Below are positions 11,900 through 24,483 of a stretch of DNA of 64,000 nt, one piece after another (within the stretch, counting starts at the first letter, position 1; each line of letters starts with the position of its first letter). The DNA is taken from assembly GCA_036023115.1 (NCBI GenBank), contig JAYKKT010000048.1, positions 3,434,001-3,498,000 of the forward strand, given 5' to 3'. The notes beneath the pieces are model-generated. The model made no database searches, was not told the origin of the DNA, and worked only from the letters and a program-made list of their open reading frames with translations. The translations under genes and the position numbers were made by a program. Source of the stretch: Brasenia schreberi. Taxonomy: Eukaryota > Streptophyta > Magnoliopsida > Nymphaeales > Cabombaceae.

Positions 11900-12440
11900 T
11901 CCTGCAGTGATTTGGGTGAGCTATGGTTTGAGCTTCAGACTTCGTGGTACTCCAAATTTGACACTTTGCTGCAAAAGATGATGGAGTGGCAAGCAATGAT
12001 GTTAGCCACTCACCAAACCCCACCGGTCACCATTCAAGCTACCAGCCAATGGACCACCAACATGGCCAACTAGGTGGCTGTCCAAATGGCACAACAGTCA
12101 GCCAACCGATAGGCCATTCTACCTGCCAGCCACACGATGTAGAACACACCTCCTCCGTCTCCTTACTTCCCCTGCAGTGATTTGGATGAGCTATGGTTTG
12201 AGCTTCAGACTTCGTGGGACTCCAAATTTGACACTTTGCTGCAAAAAATGATGGAGTGGCAAGCAATGATGTTCGCCACTCACCAAACACCACCGGTCAC
12301 CATTCAAGCTACTAGCCAATGGACCACCAACATGGCTAACTAGGTGGCTGTCCAAATGGCACAACAGTCAGCCAACCGATAGGCCATTCTACCTGCCAGC
12401 CACACGATGTAGAACACACCTCCTCGTCCAATTTGGGTTT
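11900..12440 (+). repeat. ~271-bp tandem duplication within gypsy gag
   Basis: The segment beginning cctgcagtgatttgg at about 11901 is repeated beginning at about 12172, with only a few substitutions over about 250 bp. The second copy reads a gag-like frame (WDSKFDTLLQKMMEWQAMM); the first has the same frame with changes. Both copies end a readable frame at the same in-frame tag (aacatggc.aactag), so the stop predates the duplication. Confidence 0.85.
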
Positions 12441-12889
12441 TGCTGCAGTCTTGGGTGATTCCTCCACCCACAGTTGCTCACACAAGGACTGAAATTGCCA
12501 AGGTTGATTAGCAAGAAAAGACTTTGTCTCGTCCTGCTATATTACCAACTCTTTATCAACCACCTCCTCATCACGAACAAGACGATCATATCGTTATGTT
12601 GTGGGGTGAAATATTCTACAGGCTATGGGTCGTCAAAACGAAAAAGTTTCTCGCTTCCAGCTCATGCATACAATTCAGACAAAGATCTTCGTTGAGATTT
12701 CAATGTTCCTCAATTTGGTGATTGGTGCTCTCTTGAGCCAATACATAATTGGTTTCAAAGAAGATTTGCTTTTCGAGGTTATTAGATCCGTCTTTAAGAA
12801 CATGCATGTCCCAATAAACCAAGTCTATAGTTTACATTATTTACAAATTAATAAAACATTTTCTAAACATATAGCCACCTAGCTCTATC

Positions 12890-14760
12890 TCAAATCATAT
12901 CACCTTGTTAGATCGACTCGGTAAAACATTAATCAAAGTCTCTACTAGCAACTCAACATGTAAAACGATAAAATCATGAGATGAGCACGAACAAGTAGGA
13001 AGATGTATCCTCAATATAGTTACATACTAGAAGCATACACATTTAAAATATTAGTGCACATCACGGTTATCAAAGCACACAAATACAACTAGAATTTTAT
13101 AATCCACACACACAAATTGACATCCACACATTGACAATTTAGTTTCGATATTTATAACTCACATAGTTCTAAAATCAAGATTGGATGCAACGTTCAAACT
13201 TCACTAACAACCCATGAAACATGCACATTTATAAAGTAGTTCTTAATAGATATCTTAAATAACTCCACATCTATCAAGCATATACACTATCTCAATTGGA
13301 GCATAGATCCACATACCAAACCATATTAATAAGCAATAATCCATAAGTAATGCCTCCAAGTCATGCAATTTATTCCCTTGTTAAGCATAAACCAATATTA
13401 GTATATAGCCTATACAAGAACAAGATCCACGACTCAAACCATGCCCAAATCAAAGTCTGAACAGCTTTGAAATCCCCAAAATACTATGGTAGATCCTATT
13501 AGAGATTTGTAGATCCAACTTTCCTTATCAACCACTCTTTAACCAAATTACTGAAAAATCAGTAGACATCATAAATGTTCACATCTTCACGAGTTTGAAG
13601 CTTCAAAACAAACTCAAATTGGGCATCGGATGGGCCTAAAACAATCCAAAAACCACAATTGTGTCCAAAATAACTTTAATTGGATCCAACCCAAAACCAT
13701 AGACCAGGTGACTCCATGAAGACATCATCCACCGACATGAACCTAACCGAATTAGACCTAAACACAACCAAAAATTGAGACGTTGTTGATGTCATCATGA
13801 CACATGACTAGACACAGTCTAGTATGAGAGCAGACGTCACCTGACATGTTGGGCGAGACATGACCTTTTGGATCTAGAACTTGGATCCTAGGCAGTAGTG
13901 GACTTGGACCTGGCCAAGAGAGCTCGAACTAGCCACGACCGACTTCCCCCCAATGATTCGGTTGTGGCGGAGTCAATTGTCGCTATCAACCTCACAATTT
14001 TTTGTTCAATCTCCAACCACCTCTCAAGCCAAACAAGGTATGGATTTCTTTGTCTCTTCGAGATCTGCACGATGGTACTATATATTGCCGAACGATCACC
14101 GAATCGCTAGAAAATTAGTGGAGAACATGGACACCAAGAAATCATGGAAAAACTAATCCTTTTCCTATGAGTTTTGGCAAGACGAAAATTATTGATCTTG
14201 GTTCAAAATGTTGATATTGAAGAGATCTACGGAACTCCTAACCTAGCCAGCCATAGTGTGTAGTAGTTTGCCAGAAAAATAATTTAAAAAAATGAAAGAA
14301 CCTAAAATACCTTAGAATCTGTCTTTCACTGCTAATTTCACACCATTTGCTACCGCTTGAACCTTGAATCCTCTACTAGGGTTTTTTTGGGGTTGGAAGA
14401 CCATCCTAAGAGTGTTATATTGTCATGAAATTCTTACTTGAGGAGGAAATCCCTTCCCTAAATAATAGATAAGTTTCCTTCTTTGTTAGGGTTCTCTTTT
14501 TCTCTATATGGATCTAGGCTAGGTGTGGGCCCATTCCAGTACCTTGGTGTAATACTGTATGAAACCTTTTTTTGTGGTCAAGCTCTGTGACAAAAGATTA
14601 GGATCCGCTGTTCTTGGAAGGACTCTAAATCCTCTTATGTCATAAACCCTAAGACAAGTTCTTCTTGTAAAATGATGACAAAAAGCAGTACGGAACTAGC
14701 TCTAGGAGGTGTCTTACATCGACTCACTCAAGGTGAGAAAGAAGGAAAATCAGTGCTTTT
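12890..14760. other. Unassigned sequence between gypsy gag and pol
   Basis: About 1.9 kb where the gypsy frame cannot be followed. The open frames near 13888-14156 on both strands have no recognisable family. It may be an insertion inside the retrotransposon or very degraded spacer; no TIR, LTR or TSD was identified. Confidence 0.3.
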
Positions 14761-14809
14761 CATACACCAAAAGTAAGAGCCCTACTACAATGCAATAAAC
14801 TTAATGCCG

Positions 14810-17220
14810 ATTTATGACAATGCCGATTCTGATAATTCCGGTGCATCAAGTGAAGAGGGAAAAGACAATGCTATACCCTATGGGATTATCATGTCTTACC
14901 ATGTATTTAAGGGTACTTCTTCAACAAACTCTAAGTTTGATTGGGTCGATTAATGATGCTAAGGTTGATGTCTTGGTTGATATGAGTCTATTAATAATTT
15001 TCTTCGAAATTCTTTAATTGAGGTTCTTGGGTATACTTATATGTTATTTTAATGTGGTAGTCGGTAATGGTGAAATCATTTTTGTAACCAAGTGTATGAA
15101 AAGCTTGTTTTAACTATGCATTGTTTGATGTCACCGTCAACCACCCTATAGCCATCAAGGTGTCGTTTTGGTATGACATGGCTCAAAGAGATTGGGTAAG
15201 TTTTGAAATTACACCAAGATGTGCATCACCTTCACTTGTCAAGGTCAAATAAGCCTTTAGAATCATATGCATATTACCTGAGTGTTGTTTTTGAGTTCGA
15301 CATACATCGACCTTGGCTGACCCCCTCAAGGAAACTCACGAGTAGCTGACCAGCACCCAGCCCCTTCGGCTCTTTTCCTAGAGGCCTGACAGTCCCCTAG
15401 AGCTGGGGGACCAGATGACGGATCATGTAAGACCCTAGCTAACCTAATGCCTATTGATTTAACCCCTTGAGTCAGCTTGACCCTAAAACGGAGTCTATTC
15501 TCACAATTTAATTAGTTTTCAAATGTTTTTGCTAAGCCTAAAGGCGTCTTTGACCATCCTGTTATCTTGAAGCCGAACCTTGGTGTTATTTATCAACCCT
15601 TATTGGTACGCATATTCGTAAAAAGAGATTACTGAGACCTAGTTTGAGAGATGTTTGATCAAAGAATAATTCAGCTTGGTTTAATACTTTCTGTTCGCAG
15701 ATCTTATTAGTGAAGAAAGACAGATCTTGAAGATTTTACATCAATTACAGAGCCTTTGGTAATACCAATGTGAAAGATAAATTTACTAATCGTGTCATTG
15801 AAGAGCTATTAGATAAATTACATGGAGCATGCTATTTTTCTAAGCTTGATTCAAGAGTCCATTATCACCAAATTTGTGGTACCTTAAGATGTTTATAAGA
15901 TTGCATTTCGTACTCATGAGTCATTAAAAGTTCTCGGTTGGTTATGCCTTTTGGTTTTACTAAAGCTTTAAACATTTTCCACAAATGTATGAATGAGACT
16001 TAAAAGAGCATTCTTTGGTGATTGGTCTTGGTCCTCTTTGATTACATACTAATTTACTCCAAAGCTTGGGATGGTCATCGTATTCATGTCTCACATGTCT
16101 TGACCATATTTCGTGGGAATCACTTGTTTTTCATGATCTCCAAGTGTTCTTTTGGACAAGAGTGCATGCAATATTTGGGACATTGTTACTTGATATAGCA
16201 TCGAGGTTAATCCAAAGGTTGAAGATATAGTCCTTTGGCCTACTCCAAGATCATGAAGCATCTTCAGGGTTTTGTTGGACTTATGTTTCATCATCAATGA
16301 TTTATTCAGCACTGTGGTTTAAGCCCTTGATAGACTTGTCAAAGAATGATTCTGTCTTGGTCTCCAAAAGCTCAAGATGCTTTCAAGAATCTCAACATTA
16401 TCATATCTACTGCTTGATTCTTGCCTATATGAACAAGGCTAAACCACCCAATAAGAAGATCTACTAACTCTATGATAAGGAGCTCCTCGTGTTTGTCCTT
16501 GCATTGGATAAGTGGAGACCCTATTTGTGCTTGAAGAGTTATTCACTTTTCAAATTAATCATAATAGTTTGAAATTTATTTTGGAGCAAAGGATTATCTA
16601 TAAAAAAAATAAAGGTGGATTTCAAAACTTCTTATGTATAACTTCAACATTGAATAAAAAAAGACAGAACACCTTGTTCCTAATGCTCTCTCACATCAAA
16701 AGGTGGACTGGTGCATTGTGTTTTTTAGGTTGACTATGGGTTGGCGAGGATGTATTATATATACAGCATCTGGACTCAGACATAGTGGAGCTCATGGCCA
16801 AGGCATTGGCCTATCATTCCTCTTACCCGTGCTACTTTGTCTCTGACAGCCTTTCCTATTTTCATGGTAAACCTCTTTTTTCCGAAATATTACACTTTAA
16901 TTGACTTTATTCTGATTCATGTATAGGAGGACGTATTTCTAAGACTTATCAAAGGGTCAAACTTGACTTCTATTGAAAAGGGATGAAGTACCACATCACC
17001 TGATTTGTTACAGCGTGTAAGACCTGGTGAGTCTAAGAATGTGAGCCTAATAAGGTTGCTGGTAGCATAATGCCTTTGCCTATTCCATCAGAGAATTGAT
17101 CTTTATGAACTTTATCGAGACCTTACCTCTTTCGGTTGGGTATGAGACTATATGTATGATTGTAGATCGGTACATCGCCTATGCTCACCACACCTCTCAA
17201 AGCCAAGTATGATGTGACCC
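14810..17220 (+). pseudogene. Ty3/gypsy pol remnant (PR-RT-RH-IN)
   Basis: Conceptual pieces in order: TLSLIGSINDAKVDVLVD near 14930, matching the retropepsin segment that precedes the catalytic D-S/T-G (here the motif is damaged to VDMSL); RT segments around 15790-15990 such as EELLDKLHGACYFSKLD and, in another frame, VMPFGLTKA-like text; 'YDKELLVFVLALDKWRPYL' at about 16470, the start of RNase H; and MPLPIPSE near 17070 with a following IVDRYIAYAH-like string near 17160, both typical of gypsy integrase. Stops interrupt all of them. It is a fossil with no coding capacity. Confidence 0.72.
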
Positions 17221-17483
17221 ACACTTTTAAGAGATGTCATTAGGGTTCATGATCTATCCAAATTTAATCGGGTCATTTAATAAGATAGAACACTATAGAC
17301 AACTAATTGATACACACACATATAGATAGATATAGATATAGATATAGGACCAGCATGTTGAATAACGTTCAACATAAAGAGCTTGACACCAAACTTTATT
17401 CAATGTTTGATGATAGGCAAATCGTGCCCTGAGATGTTAAATGATATAATGAAATGCTGAAGTGTTTTATCTAATATATATAT

Positions 17484-17496
17484 GGGGGGGGGGGGG

Positions 17497-17575
<79 letters not shown>
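17484..17575. repeat. Poly-G tract and (GA)n microsatellite
   Basis: About 13 G residues (17484-17496) followed by about 38 GA dinucleotides (17498-17574). The open frame through it (a run of Glu-Arg) is an artefact of the repeat. Confidence 0.95.
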
Positions 17576-17578
<3 letters not shown>

Positions 17579-18266
17579 GTTCAAGTGGAGTTCCTTTTCA
17601 CCAGACCAGCATGGTGCTTTTGTGTTTTCTATTGTGAACAGAAAAAGAAAAGCAGAAAGAGTACCATGATGCTCAATGATTTATGTGGTGCATGTGACCT
17701 AACAATGCGGCTTTAGCTATTAGTAGGACATGTCTACTGATGCGCATGTCACATTAGCTGGTCCCATGTGGATGCACATGCCCCCCTCTTCACCATGCAA
17801 GGCATGCCGCACTTGGGGGACAGGCCCTTCTTTCAGGCCATCATCCTCTTTAGGGCATTGGCCACCCATCATCGGGACCATACGCTTGTTTATGATTGCC
17901 TTTCAACCATTATATTCCTGAGATCGATGGGATGCGAGTAAGGCTGTAAACCTAGACGAGCTACTCCGTTTGTTCTACTCCATTTGCTTTGATTTTGTAC
18001 TAAGACGTGCCATGGCTTTTGCCGAGCTCATGAGTGCTCTTCGACTTGTGTTTATCGTAGCTGATCGTGTAGCATTCGGCTCAATGGACTCTTATGAGAT
18101 ACATATGTAGGATGCTAAAGAGCAAGGAATGCTCGGCTCATTCAATTCAAGCCAAGAGCTAGGCTCATGGCTTCAAGATTCTTCACATTCATTGTAGAGA
18201 GAATAGCCCACAACAGAATATGATAAATAAGATTTTAATCATCTTCTTCAAATGATTGATCGAAAC
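17576..18266. other. Intergenic, nothing recognised
   Basis: Moderate GC stretch without a coding frame of a known family; the open frame at 17730-17921 has no domain I recognise. Confidence 0.4.
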
Positions 18267-18413
18267 AATAAGCTACTGCACCCAGAGCGTTAGCTCAACT
18301 GCTAGGGCGTATTGACGCCTCTGTTGTTGGGGGGGAATTCGACTCCCAGGGGGTGCATGGAGTGTGTTTGGCTGTGGCCTCCTCTTGTATCAAAATAATA
18401 ATAATAAGCTACT
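18267..18413 (+). mobile_element. tRNA-derived SINE with 11-bp TSD
   Basis: Positions 18278-18402 hold a Pol III promoter pair: box A-like tagctcaactgctaggg at about 18291 and box B-like attcgactccc at about 18339, about 48 bp apart as in tRNA genes. They are followed by a short unrelated body and an ataataat-type 3' end. A perfect direct repeat aataagctact flanks it (18267-18277 and 18403-18413). A real tRNA gene is excluded because no acceptor stem pairs and the body continues past the tRNA length. Confidence 0.82.
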
Positions 18414-18749
18414 CATTTCGTTAAATTGAACATATTTGAGACACCAAATGCTTGTGAGTTCCTCTCTTCAGTCATTTTCCTTCCTGCTGTACGTTTCTTT
18501 AATGGTTCCCGAGTCTCTAGTGACCTTTCTAGAACAAGAGCAGAATTGATTGGACACTGATATCAATATTACAAAGGGCTTTTTAACGTACATGAGCCCA
18601 AACTCGGCTAGCAAGTTTGAAACAAATGCTACCATATACAGGGTATTTTATTGTTCAAATAGTATTTGGTCCATTAATACTAAAAAAAAGAACTTAATTT
18701 AATATTTTCTTCTTTTAATTGTTTTACCATATACTTTCTTATTGTTTTT

Positions 18750-19066
18750 TCACGTGTATAAACCATTTAAAATGATTTTCTCTCATTTGTTATATATTGA
18801 TATTACTCTCAATTTGTTTTTAATAATTTCACTATATAAACATCTTTTCTACATGTTGATGATTAACTACCCAATACAAAAAACATAAAACATAGGGTAT
18901 TTAATTATCACTTTATAATATTCATCTTTCAACTTTAATAGTATCTTCTTTTCATATGTAATATTATTTTAATCGACCTAAATTAATTATATGCATAATA
19001 TCTCTATTAATTTTTTATCGTTATGAAAAATTAAGCTTAGGTATTTAAAACTTTTCTTACAACATA
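18750..19066 (-). mobile_element. RTE-type LINE fragment, old
   Basis: Reverse-orientation match to the region encoding the LINE C-terminal domain, recognisable by tacatgttgatgattaact near 18851 and aggtatttaaaacttttctt near 19039. It is heavily diverged and lacks the 3' tail; no TSD was seen. Confidence 0.65.
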
Positions 19067-19542
19067 CCTAATAAATAAATATATGATGACTATATTTACA
19101 TGTTAAACCTCTATTGGCCGAATTTTTTCAGGTTTTCTTATATTAATAAAAAACTGTTGTTTCACCTTGAACTCTTTGATTCCCTACAAGGTGCATTGGT
19201 GTATGTTTTGGTTTCAGTCTCTTTGTTTGGAGATGTATGCATTGTGCTTATCTCCCTCGGAGATTCCATTGATAAAAGACATGGGCAGATTGCATCCCCA
19301 TGATAGGAGATGGTGTTTCCTGCCACCGATGGACTAACCGCCGGGCACCAATATTTAAGGTCGTGTGTAAACTGAGAGAGAGGAAGAGGAGAACGGTAGA
19401 CTAGGAGAGAGAGAGAGCAGGGGAAAGTCAGATGAAGAAAGAGAGAGCACGTGTTGGCAATGATAGCGGTCATCCTTCAAGAGTGTGATGAGGGTGAGGA
19501 AGGTCGTTGAGGAAGGTCGTCAATTGAGCTTTCAAGAGAAAA

Positions 19543-19773
19543 GAGTACGGACACGAGAGAGAAGGGTGAAAACGAGCGTGTGCAGGTAGGTGTGAAAATG
19601 AAAGCAAAATAAAGATGTGATGGATTCGTGTGCGCCATTCATACGTGAGGCATGTGAGAATACAGACGTGAGGGAGAAGGGTGAAAACGAGCGTGTGCAG
19701 GTAGGTGTGAAAATGAAAGCAAAGTAAAGATGTGACGGAGATTCGTCTGCGCCATTCATACGTGAGGCATGTG
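19543..19773. repeat. Tandem duplication of a ~116-bp unit
   Basis: The unit containing gaaaacgagcgtgtgcaggt and catacgtgaggcatgtg occurs at about 19543-19655 and again at about 19657-19773, with few differences. It falls in a purine-rich stretch (from about 19370) with several gagagaga runs. No gene is evident on either strand. Confidence 0.85.
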
Positions 19774-22410
19774 TACTGCTCTAGATTTTAAAAAGTAAAT
19801 AGAGAAATAACGGTTTTATCGTGTGAAGTAAAAAAAAAACATAGGTAAAAGGACCTTAAAGTTGAGCAGCAACTTGCGACAATGATAAGCCAAAAGGAAA
19901 GGGAAAACATGAAACGTAAGAAGAAGCAATGACTTTCTTTTCTTTTCTACAAGTGAAAGTTGTTTTTAACAAATTCACGTGGAAAGAGGAGGGTGCCTCC
20001 CGTCTCGTGAGTGGTCATTGAAATGTATTTGTTTCAGGTTCACATTTGTGTCATTTCATGCAGGAGCAGTAGAGGAACTAAGCATTTTTTTCATACTAGA
20101 TGTATCGGTTATATGAATTTTTTGTTTTCACCTAATTTTATCATGTGACATTGTGTAAAATTAATAATAAACAAGTTCAACAAAATTTTACATTGTCGAA
20201 AGCCTAACATAATCCTCCTCTTTTATTAGAGCTTAGGATCAACCATACAATGCAAGGGTCATCTCTTATATGAGTGGGGTTTGTCTTGTCATTTCATATT
20301 CATAAAAAAAAGTAGGTCAGCCTCAATGCAACCTATTTTTTTAAAGTCACTTTCAATGTAAGTAGGTCTTGAGGTCTTGTGTGGGGGTCCTCATGTTGCT
20401 TTTCAAAATTGGCACCCCTAATTTAGTATGTAACTAATTGAGTACAAAATCATATCCAATAAGCCAAAACACAAATTCTACAACCAACTTAATATCTCAC
20501 CTCAAACTACAAATTTATGGGATTCGGGTCCATTAATTCAACCATATTGAGCTAGACCATTCCGAGAACTCGATCTTACTTGACATAGTTTCATATTTGT
20601 AAACAAAATTTTTTGGTCTTATGTTAACTAAAAACTTTGCTTGTAAAAACGTGTACGAGCGTACCAACAAGTTTACGCAAACTTGCATAAAGATTTACCT
20701 GACCATTCGGCGATTAGGGGAAAATATATTCTTGTTGATATAAGCATTCTTAAACTGATGCTCAAGTATCATCTTAAACGCTTAAGAAGAGTGATGTTGA
20801 AATCCAGAGTTCTCTCAAAACAATTTCGATTTTGAAACATCATTTTCTAAAATGACATTGATTTCACTTTGCCAAACCAGGTTTAGTTCTGTGAAAATAG
20901 AATTGGTTCCTTTTTATAGTGTGAAAGTTTGTATTTTTTAGAGGTCTTTATTAGGGTCCAAAAATCTTTGAGTGAGAACTAGGTATGAAGTTTTATAAAA
21001 AAAAATGTTATTTATATTTTTGGGTCATCAATACTCAAATAAAAATCTGAGAAAATCTTTTAACCGAATGTTATTACACTTATATCTTCGTACATAGGTT
21101 TTTGATTTCTATGAAATTTATCAATTTGGAAATATATGAATGTTATCTTTCAGATGACATTATTCATGAGGTATTTAGATACATAAAGACCGAGTTATAA
21201 TGGTTTTAGTAGAGTCTATTGTGGGACTTTGTTACAAACAAGTTTGGTTTCGAGTTGAGTCCATTCATGATCTTTAATGATTTTTTTATCAATTTGACAT
21301 GTGTCCGAATTTTGTAAATTTTTTATCAGATATTAATCATTGTGTGTCACTCATGAACAAAATTTGATAGTATTTTGCTTGGAAATGGTGGTTGAAAAAA
21401 TCAGAGATTACAAAAGGTTTATGAAATATGTTAAAATTTGCAGAAATTTTCTTATGAAAAATAATGATGCATGCAGTTAGAATCTTAATGATTTAGTAAT
21501 CATTTAAAGAATTTTATTGAGGATTTATGTTTATTCGGGGAATAACTCATCTACATATAAATCTCGGGGCATCTCTCTCTAAGAGGATTATTCGCTTGGA
21601 AAATATATACGATCATAGCTCAATGCCCTCTAATAATATAAATTTATGGGTAATTAATTCACAATAAAAGTGATTACGTACTTATGTCATCGTATGTAAT
21701 CATGGCTACTATGTTTCTCTTATGACTTCCTGAGTTGAATTAGAGACAATGAATACTAAGAAAAAAGGAAAGAAGAGATGATATAAGATATAAGTATAGA
21801 AAATATAATAACGTATAAGATATATTGTACATTAGGATAGAAGAAACAAAATCTTGTGAAGATAGCGAATTTCTCTTACCTATAACCCTCTCCTTTGCGT
21901 CTTCGGACTGAGACGACCCTTCTTTTGTAATGATACTCCCTGAAAATGGTTGTTACTCTTAAAATTAGAATGGTTGGAGACAAGAACTTTAAGCTTACAA
22001 TAAAAATGAAACAAGAAAAGGGGTAGAAGGGGGTGGCTTGAAGCTTTCTCTCTCTAGGTCTCTCCCTCTTTTACTCTCTCTTTTTTCCTTGGATGAACTC
22101 CTCTTAGTGCTAGTAATAAGCTCCCTCATGTCCTCCTTGATAGGGCCTCTCACTCTTAAGCTAAAATCCTCTCTATTGGTCACCCCACTAAATTCGATCC
22201 ACCAATAGGCATCCACATGTGAAAAGATAGAGGCAACTGAACATGTTGTCACACAGAGGATAGGTGGCAACAACTTGTATGTAGAGGGCATTGTGAGCTC
22301 ACGCACTAGCGCGTGGGACACCCTGGCAGCACGCATTGGTGTTGATGATGGGGGGCATGTGTTGGCCGCATGGGGCAGTAGTTACGCACTTGGTTGCTAG
22401 TGGTAGTGTT
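19774..22410. other. Intergenic; one small LINE scrap
   Basis: Mostly AT-rich sequence with no supported gene. At about 20073-20175 an 'aactaagcattttttcatactagatg' type segment is a diverged reverse copy of the LINE 3' end. The minus-strand open frame at 22336-21995 has no recognised domain. Confidence 0.45.
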
Positions 22411-22640
22411 TTTACCCTTGTCTACTTTGTGAGTTAATCTCTTTAACCTTTCTAGACCTCCTTAACCTTTTGATAGGTGTAGGGTCGCTTGGTGTATATA
22501 ATCTTCTTGAACTTTTCGTTTCTTTGTTCTAGATTGATGATTTTTTTCTTTTATGCTCTGTGGGTTGATCTCTTTAACCATTCCTAGTCCGCTTTAACCT
22601 TCTAATTGGTGTAGAGTGGCTTGGTGTAGGATCTCCCTTC
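22411..22640. repeat. Imperfect tandem duplication (~140-bp period)
   Basis: A block with gttaatctctttaacc, a 'tccttaaccttttgataggtgtagggtcgcttggtgta' type core (about 22430-22495) recurs in altered form at about 22562-22627. Divergence is about one base in six. No coding role is apparent. Confidence 0.6.
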
Positions 22641-24480
22641 GTCAGGGTATTTCAAACTTTTCACTTGAAGCTTTTCGCTTTTCACTTGAGTCATCGTTGA
22701 ACGGGAGTCTTCCTTAGCTTATTTCCTCCATGATTTTGGCTTGAATGTTTTATTTTTGTTTTTTTAATTCAAATATACTTGTACGGGTAAATGATCATTT
22801 ACAAAAGTTTTGCAGGTAAAACTTATTTTGATTTTAGATGCCTCCTTTTGACTTTTTCAACTTCTTCTTTGAAGAAAACATACTTGAAACAATGAAATTT
22901 CACTAATAAAGACTTGAGAGTAAAATGATCATTTTTTAGATTTTATTAAATTTCATTTTTTTCTGTGGGGCTCGAAGTAACACTCATTTTGAGGTTCCCA
23001 CCAAATTTTGAGTTAGAAATGAGGTTGCTTAAAGTGTATTCGTTGAAATAAACCTTAAAAGACTCACAACCACAATTTTGCTTCTAAAGGAAACTTTTGA
23101 AAAATATTTAAAAAAAAAAATAGTTGTTTATAATATTAAAATTCAATTATGAAATTACCGAGGCCAAGGTTGATAGTGCCACTGCCAGACTCGAATATGG
23201 ATCCTATTCATGTCTTTCGTAAGAAAAAACACTACTCAAATCCCATAAGAAAAATCTAAACCACACCCAAAAGAAATACTTTTTTTATTACTTTTGGACT
23301 GAATTTCGGTGGATCTAATTAATAGTTAGGTTGAAACCCATTACGATATAAACCTCACATGGCTGCATATGTTTTATTAATTGGACTTGTGAGTTTGACT
23401 TTAAAGTACATGGATTTATGATGTCATTAACCCTTCCGGGTTTAGTTCAATGTAGAAGCAGAATGGGTGGTTTTGTGCGAACCCGACCTGTTGACATCCC
23501 CAATCCCTCAAAGATGAACCATGCTACTGCATTGACGTTCTTATGTTTCTCAAGATTGCAAAACTCCACCAGTCAATGTTGGAGCGTACTCCAAAATCCA
23601 AATAACCGTACTCTCCGTCTTTCCTTTAGGAAACTTTTAAGCCCATCTAGTCCCGTGGTGGATCCACATTGAGTTCAACTCAGGAAGGGAAACCGGCCCT
23701 CAAGAATATATAGCCCACTGTAAGGTTTAACCGTGAGCTACACACACATATCCCACCCGTTGGCTTACTATTGCCCGCCCTAAAATATTTTCTGGATTTA
23801 CCATTTGCTTGAACAAGATATAAAGTCGACAATGCACGAAACTTTTATGATTGATAAAGCCATCATTTAATACATCAGCATCATTTAGTAAGCTCATTTT
23901 AAACTCACCTTTGAGGCCCATCACGGTCATCATGCTTGACCGGCAGATGCGACTTTTAGCTCATGGCACGACGCCCTAAAGTGTGGTGAATATTTTCCTA
24001 TTGAGAATATCTCCTACATTCGCCTGCATCAACCATTAGTTAAAATGATTCCTTTTAAAATTTGTTATTAGTTTCTCTGCAAATCAAGCATTGGTGGTTT
24101 ATCTTACCTTAGTAAAAGAACATGTATTAGAATAACCCAGTTCAAGGCATAAGAAGCTTTTTATCAGAGTATCCAACTGAGATGGTACTGATGATTTATA
24201 AAATCATAACTTCTTGTCAGTACAACGAATCCAGATTATGTTGAGTTGTGGAGATGAATGGACACATTTAGTGCATCATTCCGGGTTTCTACGAGCATGT
24301 CCATTTTCGTGTCGTTGCGTGTTTCTCATAAGGATTCCTTGAAATATGAAAGGGTGTCTTGGGAATTAATCTACTGCGTAAGGAGGTCATATCTAGTTAG
24401 CTCCAACTGTATCTCCTGTAAGCGACAAGTGAAGACTGAAGTGAGTTGAGAGGCTCTTCCCGGTTCCACTTTATACAGCT
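22641..24480. other. Intergenic, nothing recognised
   Basis: Contains short open frames (for example 23418-23672 plus, 23933-23727 minus), none with a family I recognise. No repeat boundary or RNA gene was seen. Confidence 0.4.
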
Positions 24481-24483
24481 CAT

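Larger units (their letters stand above)
11640..17290 (+). mobile_element. Ty3/gypsy LTR retrotransposon, degraded
   Basis: Plus-strand order: PBS-like tggtacaaagagca (about 11881-11894, a variant of the iMet site), gag pieces (11920-12880), unrelated or unreadable sequence (12890-14760), protease-like region (about 14900-15240), RT (about 15690-16270), RNase H (about 16440-16700) and integrase traces (about 16960-17220). This gag-PR-RT-RH-IN order defines Ty3/gypsy. Every domain carries stops and frameshifts. A GC-richer stretch (about 15300-15480) appears to be foreign to the frame. LTR ends and TSD were not found. Confidence 0.7.

Noticed and set aside
17462..17716. Open frame with a long Glu-Arg repeat
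   Set aside because: Produced entirely by the GA microsatellite; no start context or domain.
18286..18360. Possible tRNA gene
   Set aside because: Box A and box B are present, but no acceptor stem pairs and the unit is flanked by a TSD, so it is a SINE.
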